Origin: Bacteroidota bacterium
GTDB taxonomy: Bacteria; Bacteroidota; Bacteroidia; Chitinophagales; JADIYW01
Length of the DNA: 64,000 bases
NCBI GenBank assembly: GCA_016705125.1
Contig: JADIYW010000004.1
Coordinates: 1-64,000 of the forward strand
Direction of reading: 5' to 3'
Position numbers and translations under genes: made by a program. Shown in pieces: positions 16,730 through 26,747 of this stretch. The notes beneath the pieces are model-generated. The model had not been told where the DNA came from and did not search any database. It saw only the letters and a list, made by a program, of their open reading frames with translations. The first letter of the stretch is position 1. Each line of letters begins with the position of its first letter.

Positions 16730-17566
16730 ATGAAGATGATTAAGAATTATAAAATTATTGCATTTGTAATAGGAATTAGTTTGTTCTCAAAGGCTTTTGC
16801 TTCAGGGGATAATTACACCATAGGAAGTGTCCAATCTGCAATTGGAATTTCGGCTGCATCTATTTCAAATGTTTTTTCGGCAGGCAATAACCAAGCAGCC
16901 ACTGCTTTTCTTGAAAAGCCAGCCGTAGGTATTTTTTATGGGAATTCATTTTTTCTAAAAGGATTAAACAATTTCGCATTTGTTGGTGCTTTCCCTATCA
17001 AAAAGGCGGGCACATTGGGTGTAAATGTAAATTACCTTGGATACAATGCCTATAATGATAAAAAAATCGGTCTTTCTTATAGCTTAAAACTAATAAAAGA
17101 ATTGTCAATTGGATTACAATTAGATTACCTAAATACAAAAATTGGAAATAATTATGGCTCGAAGAATTACTTTACCTTTGAATTTGGCATTTTTGCAAGA
17201 CCAATAAAAGAATTAAGTATTGGAGCTCATATTTATAATCCACTTTCCTTGACGGTAGATGAAGCAACAAATGAAAAAGTACCAACTATTTTTAAACTTG
17301 CTGCTACATACAACATTAAAGAGATGATTTATCTCACTGCAGAAACTGAAAAAGACATTAGGGATGAATTTTTATTTCGCTTTGGATTAGACTATAGGCC
17401 AATTGAAATAATTAGTGTTCGAGCAGGAATCAGCACTCAACCCATTACTGGTGTTTTTGGAGTTGGATTCAAGGTAAAAGGGCTTAATATAGATTTAAAT
17501 AGTTCATTTCATCCTAACTTAGGTTTTAGCACACAAGCAGGTCTATCGTATGCATTTGGAAAATAA
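16730..17566 (+). CDS. Outer-membrane beta-barrel protein, PorV/FadL-like
   Basis: Signal peptide followed by repeated amphipathic beta-strands. The segment 'NNQAATAFLEKPAVGIFYGN' resembles the N-terminal region of PorV/PorQ-type and FadL-like Bacteroidota barrels. The C-terminus ends with an aromatic/glycine-rich strand (AGLSYAFGK), normal for outer-membrane barrels. It overlaps or directly precedes the HhH outer-membrane gene: the barrel stop codon is 7 nt before that gene's ATG (17574), so they form one unit. The exact cargo is unknown. Confidence 0.75.
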   Translation: MKMIKNYKIIAFVIGISLFSKAFASGDNYTIGSVQSAIGISAASISNVFSAGNNQAATAFLEKPAVGIFYGNSFFLKGLNNFAFVGAFPIKKAGTLGVNVNYLGYNAYNDKKIGLSYSLKLIKELSIGLQLDYLNTKIGNNYGSKNYFTFEFGIFARPIKELSIGAHIYNPLSLTVDEATNEKVPTIFKLAATYNIKEMIYLTAETEKDIRDEFLFRFGLDYRPIEIISVRAGISTQPITGVFGVGFKVKGLNIDLNSSFHPNLGFSTQAGLSYAFGK

Positions 17567-17573
17567 AAAAAAA

Positions 17574-19673
17574 ATGAGAATCCTATTGCTAATGCTATTT
17601 ATAAGTATTGGCTCAGGAATTAGCTATGCTCAAACAACGCCACCTGCCAATCCGAAGGAGGATAAAGAAATAAAAGATCAAGAAATTGAATCGATTATCG
17701 AGGGAACTGAAAGTGAATCTGGTGATTTAGAAAACAATACCTTTTTAGAAGAACAGCAATCTAAAAATGGAAGAAGATTGAATATAAATAAAGCTAGTTT
17801 TAACGACCTACTTGAGTTGGGCATCTTATCTGACATCCAAATTCAATCCATATTAAATTACATTAAATCCTATGGCGAAATGAAATCGCTGTATGAACTA
17901 CAAGGTGTATACGGACTGGATAGAGAAACACTTGAGAGTTTAATCCCTTTGGTTGAAACAGGATTATTTGTAGACAATAAAACGAAGACATTAAAAGAAC
18001 AATTGGTAGATGGAAAGCACCAAATATTTATAAGATATAACCAAATACTAGAAAAAGCAGCAGGCTATCAAACACCCGAAACACCAACTTCTTCTCATTA
18101 TTTAGGTGATAGAAGCAGATTATATTTGAGATATAGATATCAATTTGGTACCTTATTAAGTTATGGTATAACGATAGAAAAAGACCCAGGTGAACAATTA
18201 TTTAATAAAAAAAATACTGCCGGAATTGATTATTTTTCTGGTCATTTGTTTTTCAGAGACAGGGGGCCGTTTAAAGCCGTTGCATTGGGTGATTATCAAG
18301 TAAACATGGGCCAAGGGTTAATTTGCTTTCAAGGATTTGGATTAGGAAAATCACCTGCTGTATTAAAAGTTAAGCGTTGGGGTCGTACCATTTTGCCGCA
18401 TACTTCAGCCAATGAAGCACTTTTTTTTAGAGGAGCAGCAACCACCATTGAACTATCGAAACAATTTGAAATAACTGCTTTCTTTTCCTACAGAGGAAGA
18501 GACGCAAATGTAGTAGCCCTTGATTCTTTAGAAATAGACGAAAATTTAGATGAAGAGATTTCTTCTATTGGTGAGTCTGGATACCATAGAACCAATTCAG
18601 AATTGGAAGACAGAAATTCAATAAAACAGTTAACAGCGGGAGGAAGTCTTAAATGGAGAGGTAAAAAAGCAACAATTGGATTAAATACCATTTATAATAA
18701 ATTAGATAAAGCACTTGAACCAAATACCGACTTATACAATCAATTTCAAGTTTCTGGCAAAACACTTATAAATGCAAGTATTGATTATTCTTATCTATTC
18801 AACAAGGTACACTTCTTTGGAGAGGAAGCGATTAGCCAAAATGGAGGATTTGCTCTATTAAATGGGGTATTAGTAAAACCTACAGGAGGATTCGATTTTG
18901 CGGTTGTTCATCGTTACTATAGCAAAAATTACCAACAATTATTCGCTAATGCTTTTGCCGAAAGTTCAACACCGGTAAACGAAAATGGACTTTATGTAGG
19001 GTTCAGCTTCTCACCTATCAAATTTGTAAAAATTGAATCCTATTTTGATTTTTTCAAATTTCCGTGGCTTAGATTTCTGACAGATGCCCCAACAAGTGGA
19101 ATGGAAACATTAACACAAATATCCTATAGTCCAACTCGCAAATTTTCATGCTATGCAAGGGTAAAATATGAAACAAAAGGAAGAAATGCGCCCGATGATG
19201 ATGTGGCAATCGACTATCCTGTAAACACTAAAAAAACTACTTTTCGATTTCATATGGCCTACAATCTAAATGAGCAATGGTCGTTAAAATCTAGGGTAGA
19301 GTTAAATTATTTTAATAATGGATTTGAGCCAAAAACTAAAGGATATTTAGCCTACCAAGACCTTACATGGATGGCAAAAAATAAGGACTGGACACTTACT
19401 GGACGATTTGGTCTTTTTCAAACCGATGAATATGATAATAGAATTTATGCTTATGAAAATGATGTATTATATTCATTTTCAGTACCTGCATACTATGGCA
19501 CTGGCATGAGATACTATATGATGGTTAAATATAGAGCCACTCGCTGGATGGATATTTGGGTTAGATATGGTCAATTCTATTATCCTAACCAAACTGTGAT
19601 TTCATCAGGATTGGACGAAATAGAAGGCAATAGAAAGTCTGAAATAAAAGCCCAAATAAGACTTAAATTTTAG
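17574..19673 (+). CDS. Helix-hairpin-helix outer-membrane protein
   Basis: Long exported protein (about 699 residues from this start) with a signal peptide (MRILLLMLFISIGSG). Residues about 60-130 form tandem ComEA-like helix-hairpin-helix motifs ('LNINKASFNDLLELGIL', 'IKSYGEMKSLYELQ'). The remainder is a large beta-barrel-like region with many aromatic alternations, ending in the strand EIKAQIRLKF. In Bacteroidota this architecture is common and poorly characterised. The frame is open to 17550, but the ATG at 17574 starts the signal peptide properly. It is in one unit with the preceding barrel gene. Confidence 0.78.
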   Translation: MRILLLMLFISIGSGISYAQTTPPANPKEDKEIKDQEIESIIEGTESESGDLENNTFLEEQQSKNGRRLNINKASFNDLLELGILSDIQIQSILNYIKSYGEMKSLYELQGVYGLDRETLESLIPLVETGLFVDNKTKTLKEQLVDGKHQIFIRYNQILEKAAGYQTPETPTSSHYLGDRSRLYLRYRYQFGTLLSYGITIEKDPGEQLFNKKNTAGIDYFSGHLFFRDRGPFKAVALGDYQVNMGQGLICFQGFGLGKSPAVLKVKRWGRTILPHTSANEALFFRGAATTIELSKQFEITAFFSYRGRDANVVALDSLEIDENLDEEISSIGESGYHRTNSELEDRNSIKQLTAGGSLKWRGKKATIGLNTIYNKLDKALEPNTDLYNQFQVSGKTLINASIDYSYLFNKVHFFGEEAISQNGGFALLNGVLVKPTGGFDFAVVHRYYSKNYQQLFANAFAESSTPVNENGLYVGFSFSPIKFVKIESYFDFFKFPWLRFLTDAPTSGMETLTQISYSPTRKFSCYARVKYETKGRNAPDDDVAIDYPVNTKKTTFRFHMAYNLNEQWSLKSRVELNYFNNGFEPKTKGYLAYQDLTWMAKNKDWTLTGRFGLFQTDEYDNRIYAYENDVLYSFSVPAYYGTGMRYYMMVKYRATRWMDIWVRYGQFYYPNQTVISSGLDEIEGNRKSEIKAQIRLKF

Positions 19674-19730
19674 TAAAAGACAACATAAAAAAAATCGAAA
19701 TTTCCCTTTATTTTTTCAGTTGAAATATCC

Positions 19731-19738
19731 TACCTTTG
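19731..19738 (+). promoter_or_regulatory. -7 promoter element of lepA
   Basis: TACCTTTG, a perfect TAnnTTTG box, ends 4 nt before the lepA ATG at 19743. The transcript would start at or beside the start codon, that is, nearly leaderless. Confidence 0.6.
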
Positions 19739-19742
19739 CGCA

Positions 19743-21532
19743 ATGGAAAATATCAGAAATTTCTGCGTAATTGCACATATCGATCATGGAAAAAGCACTT
19801 TATCAGACAGATTGTTAGAAATAACCAAGACTGTTTCGGATAGGGATATGCAAGCCCAAACCCTTGACGATATGGATTTGGAAAGAGAAAGAGGTATTAC
19901 GATTAAAAGCCATGCTATCCAATTGGATTACAATTCGAGAGGCAAGAAGTATGTTTTCAATTTGATAGACACACCCGGACACGTTGATTTTTCGTATGAA
20001 GTTTCTCGTTCCATAGCTGCCTGCGAAGGTGCTTTACTACTTGTAGATGCAACACAAGGCATACAGGCTCAAACAATTTCTAATTTATATTTAGCCATTG
20101 AGCACGATTTGGAGATTTTGCCTGTATTGAATAAAATTGATATGGATGGTGCAATGATTGAAGAAATTGAGGACCAAATAATTGAGCTAATTGGGTGTAA
20201 AAGAGAAGAAATATTACATGCAAGTGGGAAAACTGGTGTAGGCGTACCTGAAATATTAGAAGCTATTATTGATAGGGTGCCTGCTCCAAAGGGAATATAG
20301 ATGAACCTTTGCAAGCCTTAATTTTTGACTCCGTTTTTAATTCATTTAGGGGCGTAATTGCATATGTGAGAATATTGAATGGCTCTATAAAAAAAGGGGA
20401 TAAAATAAAATTTGTAAATGCTAATAGAGAATATTTTGCGGATGAAGTTGGCGTATTAAGACTAAAACCAGAACCAAGGAATGAAATATTTGCAGGAGAT
20501 GTAGGTTATATAATTACAGGAGTAAAAGTTTCGAAAGAAATAAAAGTAGGCGATACCGTAACCCTTTCCAAAAATCCATGCAAGGAAGCAATTGTTGGAT
20601 TTGAAGATGTAAAACCGATGGTTTTTGCTGGAATCTACCCAATTGACACGGAGGATTACGAAGACTTGAGAGATTCTCTTGAAAAATTGCAATTAAATGA
20701 CGCCTCATTAGTGTGGGAACCCGAAACTTCTTTGGCATTAGGTTTCGGTTTTAGGTGCGGATTTTTGGGTATGTTGCACCTTGAAATAATTCAGGAGCGA
20801 TTGGATAGAGAATTTGATATGGCAGTTATTACTACTATTCCCAACGTTTCCTATTTTGCCTATTTAAAAGATGGAAGTAAAATAACAATAAATAATCCCT
20901 CAGAAATGCCCGACCCTACCTATTTAAATTATGTAGAGGAGCCTTTTATTAAAGCACAAATTATTACAAGACCAGATTACGTAGGTCCAATTATGAAATT
21001 ATGTTTAGGAAAAAGAGGTGTTTTGAAAAATCAAGTTTACCTCACTCCTAGCAAAATAGAGCTCACATTCGAATTGCCATTGGCGGAAATTGTATTTGAT
21101 TTTTATGATATATTAAAATCCATTACAAAAGGGTATGCTTCATTTGATTATCACATGATTGACTTTAGAGAATCTGATTTGATAAAATTAGATTTGAAAT
21201 TAAATGGAGATAATGTAGATGCATTTTCGGCACTAATCCATCGATCAAAGGCATACGATTTTGGTCGTAGGTTGTGCGAGAAATTGAAAGATTTAATTCC
21301 GAAACAACAATTTGTAATAGCCATTCAGGCTGCAATTGGACAAAAAGTAATTGCACGTGAAACGATTAGTGCAATGCGAAAAGATGTAACTGCGAAATGT
21401 TATGGAGGTGATATTTCGAGAAAAAGAAAATTATTGGAAAAACAAAAGAAAGGGAAGAAAAGAATGCGCCAAATCGGAAATGTAGAAGTGCCACAGCAGG
21501 CATTTATGGCTGTTTTGAAACTGAATGATTAG
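19743..21532 (+). pseudogene. lepA: Elongation factor 4 (LepA), frameshifted
   Basis: Translational GTPase EF4. The first frame (19743-20300, 185 codons) has the G1 motif AHIDHGKST, the switch region RERGITI, DTPGH and the G4 motif NKID, and ends abruptly at VPAPKGI. The second frame (to 21532) resumes at LQALIFDSVFNSFRGV and carries domains II-V, including 'GFRCGFLGMLHLEI' and the basic C-terminal domain 'KRKLLEKQKKGKKRMRQ'. Restoring one base near 20292-20296 joins them as GxIDEPLQALIF and yields about 596 residues, the normal length. Every domain is otherwise intact and conserved, so a sequencing error is more likely than true inactivation. Confidence 0.93.
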
Positions 21533-21535
21533 TGG

Positions 21536-22960
21536 TTATTTTCTTCTTGAGTTTTGCGTTTGAAAATTTATTTTTATGCTTTCTAAGGACTTTTGAAACC
21601 AATCAATATCAGGTGTTTGGTTATCAAATGTAAAAGATGTAAATTTCGCTGGATTATGTTTTATTTCCATCAATTTTGCAAATGAATTGCAGATATTTGT
21701 AAAATATTCTTTATGATAACCAATGTTTTTTCGTCGTTTTACAAATAATCGATACGCAGTGAAATAATTTTCCATGGTTTCCAAATCATCCGTTTCGAAC
21801 TGAATTTTTAAAAGGAGGTATTTTGCATTCAGATTCCAAATAATGTCCTTAAATTCATTAGTCATTAAAATAAAAGTGGCATCGTTATATCTTTTAGTTG
21901 CATAAAATAACTTAGCTGAATTAAAATGAAATGTATTCTCTTTATAATCTGATTGGATATAATCAACGTACTTGTCCATAAAATTCTTCACCTTTTCAAA
22001 TTCCTGAATTTTTATGCCCATTGTAACGATATTTGTGTAAACGAATCTGCTTATTTCCTCATTTTCGATTAATATTCCATTTTCGATACCATATAAGTAA
22101 AGATTGAAAGCGTGTTTTGAATATTCAATTCGATTTTGGTTATGCCGTTTTATACAGAAATTGATTGCAAGTCGAAATAGCTTATTTAAAGCATTCTTTT
22201 CAAAAAGCATTTCATATTTCTTAATATTTTCAGAGAAAACCTCAAATGCAATTTCATTATCAAAAGTAATTGCCATATAAATATTATAATAAATTTTAAT
22301 TATTGGCAAATTTATATAATCCGATGATTCAACTAATTCTAATGTGGGTTTTAATAATGGCAAGTCAATTTTTTTCTCTGTAACCTTATGAATACTATCT
22401 ATAATACATGCAGATTTTAAAACCTCAACAATTATATCTACATTAAGCGCATTGCATGTCTGTTCGAATTTGAAATCACTAGTTCTATTGTTATTAGAAT
22501 TAATGTCATAATATTTTAATCCAAAGGAATATAAAGTCTGATAATCTAAAACGCTCCTTTCCTCCTTTTGCTCAATTTTTTCCAATTCCTCAGTAATTAT
22601 CATGTTTGATAAAAAAGGCAAATTATTTGAAAAATAAAAATCAGAAAGAATTTTATTTCTCAATAATAATGAATTTTGTGTTTGATAATACAATAGAAAG
22701 TCTTCCATGATTTCAGTTGACTTCCATATCAAATGTCTAATTTTCAGATCATTATAAACTGCTTTTGGGTACAAATAACTAAACGCTTTCTCCTTTGAAA
22801 CACTCAGGGCTGTGATTTCCCTTCTTGTATCTATAAAGGTAAAAAAGGAAACAATATCCTTGCTTTCTGTAACGAACGATGATTTCAAATATCTTCTCAG
22901 TATTTTTTTACAATCATTTGACAATGATATATATATTTTAATCAATTTAGAATTTATCAT
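21536..22960 (-). CDS. Conserved hypothetical protein, alpha-helical
   Basis: No named family recognised. The 474-residue protein is almost entirely helical, rich in Lys, Asn, Ile, Phe and Tyr, with an aromatic-hydrophobic periodicity like TPR or other helical repeats (for example the segments 'LFYATKRYNDATFILM' and 'NLNAKYLLLKIQFETDDLE'). There is no signal peptide or membrane helix, so it is probably cytoplasmic. It converges on lepA with 3 nt between the stop codons. Its GC is not noticeably different from its neighbours. Confidence 0.6.
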   Translation of the reverse strand: MINSKLIKIYISLSNDCKKILRRYLKSSFVTESKDIVSFFTFIDTRREITALSVSKEKAFSYLYPKAVYNDLKIRHLIWKSTEIMEDFLLYYQTQNSLLLRNKILSDFYFSNNLPFLSNMIITEELEKIEQKEERSVLDYQTLYSFGLKYYDINSNNNRTSDFKFEQTCNALNVDIIVEVLKSACIIDSIHKVTEKKIDLPLLKPTLELVESSDYINLPIIKIYYNIYMAITFDNEIAFEVFSENIKKYEMLFEKNALNKLFRLAINFCIKRHNQNRIEYSKHAFNLYLYGIENGILIENEEISRFVYTNIVTMGIKIQEFEKVKNFMDKYVDYIQSDYKENTFHFNSAKLFYATKRYNDATFILMTNEFKDIIWNLNAKYLLLKIQFETDDLETMENYFTAYRLFVKRRKNIGYHKEYFTNICNSFAKLMEIKHNPAKFTSFTFDNQTPDIDWFQKSLESIKINFQTQNSRRK

Positions 22961-23169
22961 GGAAAAAATAAAAACAATTTAAAGCATCAATTAGAGTGAC
23001 AAAAAATAAAAATAAAAATACAAATAAAATACTATAAATCAAACTATTAGGATACATATTTTAATTTACATTAAAAAAAAAGATGCATTTAAGAGGACAA
23101 AACAGAAAAATTGTCTTCGATTAATTAAACAAAACAATACATCTTTGTTAAATAAATCTAAAATACCAA

Positions 23170-24014
23170 ATGAGTGTACTATTTAGAATAATTGCAATCT
23201 TAATTTTAACTCCTCTTTTTACCAATTGCAAAGAGGATAAAACGCCTGAACTAGAGCCATCATTTCGTAGGATAAAACAATCCATAAAAATACATGACGA
23301 CAATGCGAATGGAAGTGATTTGAGATTATTAAATATTAGTTTATCTGAACCAGTTTTATTTTTTTATAATGAAAAAGGCTTATTAGATAGTTTAGTTGGA
23401 TTTTCAGATTCTACATTTAGCCATGTAAAGAAAACAATGAAAGTTTTCTATCGTCCACAAAAATTACTGCTATAATAGACGAAGACACAACCGAACCGGC
23501 TGCTTTTGATTTGTTTTTGGATGGGAATAATAATCTAATCAAAATGGTAGATACTTTGGGCTTAAACCTTGGATTTCATTTTACTTATCAGAATAATAAA
23601 ATAGATGAAGTAGTACTAAATTTGGGAACACCCATTTCTTTACTAAATAATTTTATTTACGACCAAAACAACAACCTAACACAATATACTACTTTAGATT
23701 CAATTGGAAATAAGGTAAAAGTAAATTTTGAATACAATACACAAAATATCACACCAAATCTAGACATCAAATTTGCTAGCGGCGGCATTCGCTTTTTATA
23801 TGCTGGTGGAATTAATGTTCTCTCCCTAATGGGAATAAATTATGGAGTTGGAAATAAAAATCAGATAATAAGTAGAATTGACAAAAATCTTTCGACTGGG
23901 ACCACTACAACCTATCTATTTGATTATACAAAAAATAATTTCAATGAAATTATTGCTAGAAAAATAATTGTAAACGACACAATAGATGTTTATTATAATT
24001 ACATATATGATTAA
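23170..24014 (+). pseudogene. Putative lipoprotein, frameshifted
   Basis: The first frame (23170-23475) begins with a lipoprotein signal peptide ending LFTNC at about residue 20. It stops early, while a second frame (23511-24014 and upstream of it) continues as K-I-T-A-I-I-D-E-D. Adding one A to the A5 run at about 23459-23463 joins the two into about 281 residues. The body has tandem 'YDxxNNLTQY'-like and 'YTKNNFNEIIARKI'-like segments, similar to RHS/YD-type strands in Bacteroidota lipoproteins. Function unknown. Confidence 0.7.
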
Positions 24015-24139
24015 AAATCAGAAAATTTATAAAATGATAAATATTAAACCAAAACATATTCAATCTTAAAAAACAATTACTTTATTTAAACGCAATGCCA
24101 AAATGCGACAATGGAGGCTTATTTTTTAAATTTTAAATT

Positions 24140-25699
24140 ATGAAAAAGATTTTTGTTTTACTTTGCTTATTTCAACTATATTCTCTTAAAGGTGTGGTTA
24201 CATTTAGTTCCTGTTATCCACAAATATTAGATGAGTACATAACCGATAATGCTATTGAATTAAAAGATATTGTTTATCAAACTGTTCCAAAATTGAACTT
24301 CACAACAAATGCCACCGAAAATGAAGCGGTAAAGTTAGATATTTATTATCCTAATATAAATGATTTATCTTGCGAGGAAATTTTATCTACTACATTTAAT
24401 AAACGCTCAAGACCAATGATTATTTTTGCACCTGGTGGAAGAATGAATCGAGATGCTTATAAAAACATTTGTATCGACATGGCAAGACGGGGTTTTGTTG
24501 CAGTCTCAATTTCAGTTCGTTCGACGCAGATACCATCTACAATAGATATAAATCAAAGCCCTTACAGCGAAAAAGGGAATCACACGGCAGCTATGGACTT
24601 AAAAAATGCAATAAGGTTTTTATTAAGTAATAATACATTAACTGTAAACAATATAATTCACAATTTATATATAAATCAAAATTATATTATACTTGGCGGT
24701 GGCAGTTTTGGTGGTGTTACTTCTTTGTATACTGGGTTTGTTGACTATAATGAGGCCTTACAAAAATACGGAAATTGGGTGAGTGAGCCTTTCTATAGTA
24801 ATTTTAATTTACCCATAAATGGAACTATAAGAGGAATTTGTAGTTTTTATGGAGCATTAGATCATTTAGATTTTATTGATGCAACAGATCAATTACCAAC
24901 TTACCTTTATCATGGCACAATGGACCCTGCTGTACCTTATGGTACAGGTAATAAATTTGCATTTTGTTTAAACCCAATAGTTCATGGAAGTAGCATATTA
25001 GCTCAAAGGCAAATGAATTTAGGACACAGTTATTTCCTTACCTCAGTTACAAATATGGGACATTCAATTAGTCTTAATCCTTCTGATATTTTTCCAGCAG
25101 GATTTTACCAAAATTGGTATCCAGATATGCTTGATTTTATTCGATGTTCTATGTTAATTGGAAACCCAAATCAAACACATACAATTATTAATACACCCAA
25201 TGTTAACTGCAACAGTTATTTACCTGCTAGGGGAATTAATTTTTATTGTTTAAACTTTTTTGGAATAGGCATTTTTTGGAATACTTGCACCAACTCTTGG
25301 GTAAGTCCTTCTTGTGTTTTACAAGGAACTCCACCCACAAACCTTAATAACACTCCCATTATTTGCACTAATAATGGGAGTAACTCAGCTCGCCTTTCAA
25401 ACACATCTCCTATTTCAGAAGTAAAAATATCCAACCAACCATTCATTTACCCCAACCCAACTTCAGGAAAATTAAATATCAATTTAAATTTAGAGAATGC
25501 AATCAATGGTTATAATGTAAGTATTTTCAGCGTAGATGGTAAAAACATTTATAATAATACGGTTAACGAAACTTTAGAAGCTGGCACTATAATCAACAAC
25601 GAATTTGATATAAGTAACCAAGCAAATGGTATTTATTTTATTCGAGTAACCTCTGAAAACAATTTATTACTAAATCAAAAATTTGTGTTAAACAAATAA
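24140..25699 (+). CDS. T9SS-secreted alpha/beta-hydrolase
   Basis: Extracellular hydrolase of the alpha/beta fold. After a signal peptide, the catalytic domain carries 'MIIFAPGGRMNRD' (oxyanion region) and the nucleophile elbow GGGSFGG (Ser within). Probable acid and histidine residues are in 'YHGTMDPAVPYGTG' and NMGHSI. The last 80 or so residues form a T9SS C-terminal sorting domain ('YPNPTSGKLNINLN', 'SVDGKNIYN', 'NGIYFIRV', ending QKFVLNK), which sends the protein through the PorSS pore to the surface. It resembles PHB-depolymerase or feruloyl-esterase-like hydrolases; the substrate is unknown. A terminator follows at 25742. Confidence 0.88.
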   Translation: MKKIFVLLCLFQLYSLKGVVTFSSCYPQILDEYITDNAIELKDIVYQTVPKLNFTTNATENEAVKLDIYYPNINDLSCEEILSTTFNKRSRPMIIFAPGGRMNRDAYKNICIDMARRGFVAVSISVRSTQIPSTIDINQSPYSEKGNHTAAMDLKNAIRFLLSNNTLTVNNIIHNLYINQNYIILGGGSFGGVTSLYTGFVDYNEALQKYGNWVSEPFYSNFNLPINGTIRGICSFYGALDHLDFIDATDQLPTYLYHGTMDPAVPYGTGNKFAFCLNPIVHGSSILAQRQMNLGHSYFLTSVTNMGHSISLNPSDIFPAGFYQNWYPDMLDFIRCSMLIGNPNQTHTIINTPNVNCNSYLPARGINFYCLNFFGIGIFWNTCTNSWVSPSCVLQGTPPTNLNNTPIICTNNGSNSARLSNTSPISEVKISNQPFIYPNPTSGKLNINLNLENAINGYNVSIFSVDGKNIYNNTVNETLEAGTIINNEFDISNQANGIYFIRVTSENNLLLNQKFVLNK

Positions 25700-25741
25700 T
25701 ATACCAAATTGCCCTTAACGAACAATTTAATAATTGTTCAG

Positions 25742-25769
25742 AACTCCGATTCCCGTCGGAGTTTTTTTT
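25742..25769 (+). terminator. Intrinsic terminator after the T9SS hydrolase gene
   Basis: Stem AACTCCGA / TCGGAGTT with a six-base loop and a T-run. Confidence 0.88.
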
Positions 25770-25793
25770 ATGCCTAAAATGTAGAAAACAACA

Positions 25794-25826
25794 TAAAAAA
25801 AGGGCCTCCACCAAAGGCGAAGACCC
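25794..25826 (-). terminator. Intrinsic terminator (minus strand) of a predicted small transcript
   Basis: On the minus strand, arms 25826-25816 and 25812-25802 pair over 11 positions (three of them G-U wobbles) with a three-base loop, followed by seven T. It is about 190 nt past the udk stop codon, with a separate -7 box in between. Confidence 0.7.
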
Positions 25827-25908
25827 CAAAATAAAAAAACCCCTCTATCTTTAAAACTCAATTAAGAGTATTGTATCACTTGCTATCAAACCATCAATTA
25901 ATTTGATA
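25795..25908 (-). ncRNA. Candidate small RNA of about 110 nt
   Basis: Between the T9SS hydrolase terminator and udk there is no gene in 25700-26018. On the minus strand a perfect -7 box (TACTTTTG, plus-strand 25912-25919) is followed by about 110 nt that end in an intrinsic terminator. The interval has local inverted repeats (ATCAAA with TTTGAT; ACTC with GAGT) and no ORF with a start. The length is close to that of the 6S-Flavo RNA family known in this phylum, but I cannot show the 6S fold. It is an inference from promoter plus terminator. Confidence 0.4.
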
Positions 25909-25911
25909 AGT

Positions 25912-25919
25912 CAAAAGTA
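25912..25919 (-). promoter_or_regulatory. -7 element of the candidate small RNA
   Basis: Minus-strand TACTTTTG, perfect TAnnTTTG; the -33 region is weak (GTTG at about 20 nt). Confidence 0.45.
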
Positions 25920-26018
25920 TATTATTTATTTAGATTATGCAACTTTTTTAAAACTTTTTTTTCTTTTTTAATCTATATTAAAAATATTGCGAATAAAAGG
26001 TAACCAAAACAAAGAAAA

Positions 26019-26639
26019 TTATTTCTTGAGATAGTTATTTAAGAAACCATTTATCACCGCTAATGAGTTTTCCATGGTTTTATTATTATTAATAATCAAG
26101 TCTACATCATCAATAAATGGGGCAATATAACTTTCGTAGGATGGAAAGACATGTTTCTCGTACCGATAAAGTACATCTTCAAGCGGATAATTTCTTTCAA
26201 TTCTATCCCGCTTAATTCTCCGAATCAACTTTAAATGCTCTTTAACATCAATATACAATTTCAGATTCATTAATTTTGCAACCTCCCTAAAATGAAAAAT
26301 AAAAATGCCCTCTACAATTAAAATCGGTGCTGCTTTAAAAGTGAGCATTCGAGGCTCTACCAAACTATTATTGAAAGTATATTCCTTTATTGTCAAATCC
26401 TCACCATTTGAAAGATTTAGCATATCACTATGGAAACGCTCCCTTTCAAAAGACTCTGGGAGATCAAAATTTTTCTCTTCATTCTCATCGGTAAACTGCT
26501 CTTCTCTAGGTTTATAATAATTATCTTGTGAGAAAACGCATACCTCATCTTCTGTGTATTGCTCTCTTATCCGATTAATGAAGGTGGTTTTTCCTGAACC
26601 ACTTCCGCCAGTTATTCCAATAATGTATGGTTTAAGCAT
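26019..26639 (-). CDS. udk: Uridine kinase
   Basis: Phosphorylates uridine and cytidine to UMP and CMP in pyrimidine salvage. P-loop GGSGSGKTT is at about residues 10-18, then 'FSQDNYYKP', the substrate loop typical of the family, FDLPESFE, and later 'RRIKRDRIERNYPLEDVLYRY', the lid. Length 206 residues is normal. The gene stands alone, divergent from folD. Confidence 0.95.
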   Translation of the reverse strand: MLKPYIIGITGGSGSGKTTFINRIREQYTEDEVCVFSQDNYYKPREEQFTDENEEKNFDLPESFERERFHSDMLNLSNGEDLTIKEYTFNNSLVEPRMLTFKAAPILIVEGIFIFHFREVAKLMNLKLYIDVKEHLKLIRRIKRDRIERNYPLEDVLYRYEKHVFPSYESYIAPFIDDVDLIINNNKTMENSLAVINGFLNNYLKK

Positions 26640-26728
26640 GACACAAAGAAAACAAAAAAAAAGTAATTATTAATACAATACTATAGAAATCTATACTTAT
26701 TAGGATAATTTTTTAAACCAATATTTCT

Positions 26729-26736
26729 TACATTTG
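26729..26736 (+). promoter_or_regulatory. -7 promoter element of folD
   Basis: TACATTTG, perfect TAnnTTTG, 11 nt before the folD ATG. Confidence 0.55.
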
Positions 26737-26747
26737 CATAAAAAGAA

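Noticed and set aside
17550..17573. Upstream start for the HhH outer-membrane gene
   Set aside because: It adds MHLENKKK before a proper signal peptide and overlaps the previous gene; the ATG at 17574 is better.
25638..25829. Minus-strand frame over the 3' end of the T9SS hydrolase gene and the small-RNA terminator
   Set aside because: It crosses two terminators and has no recognisable domain.
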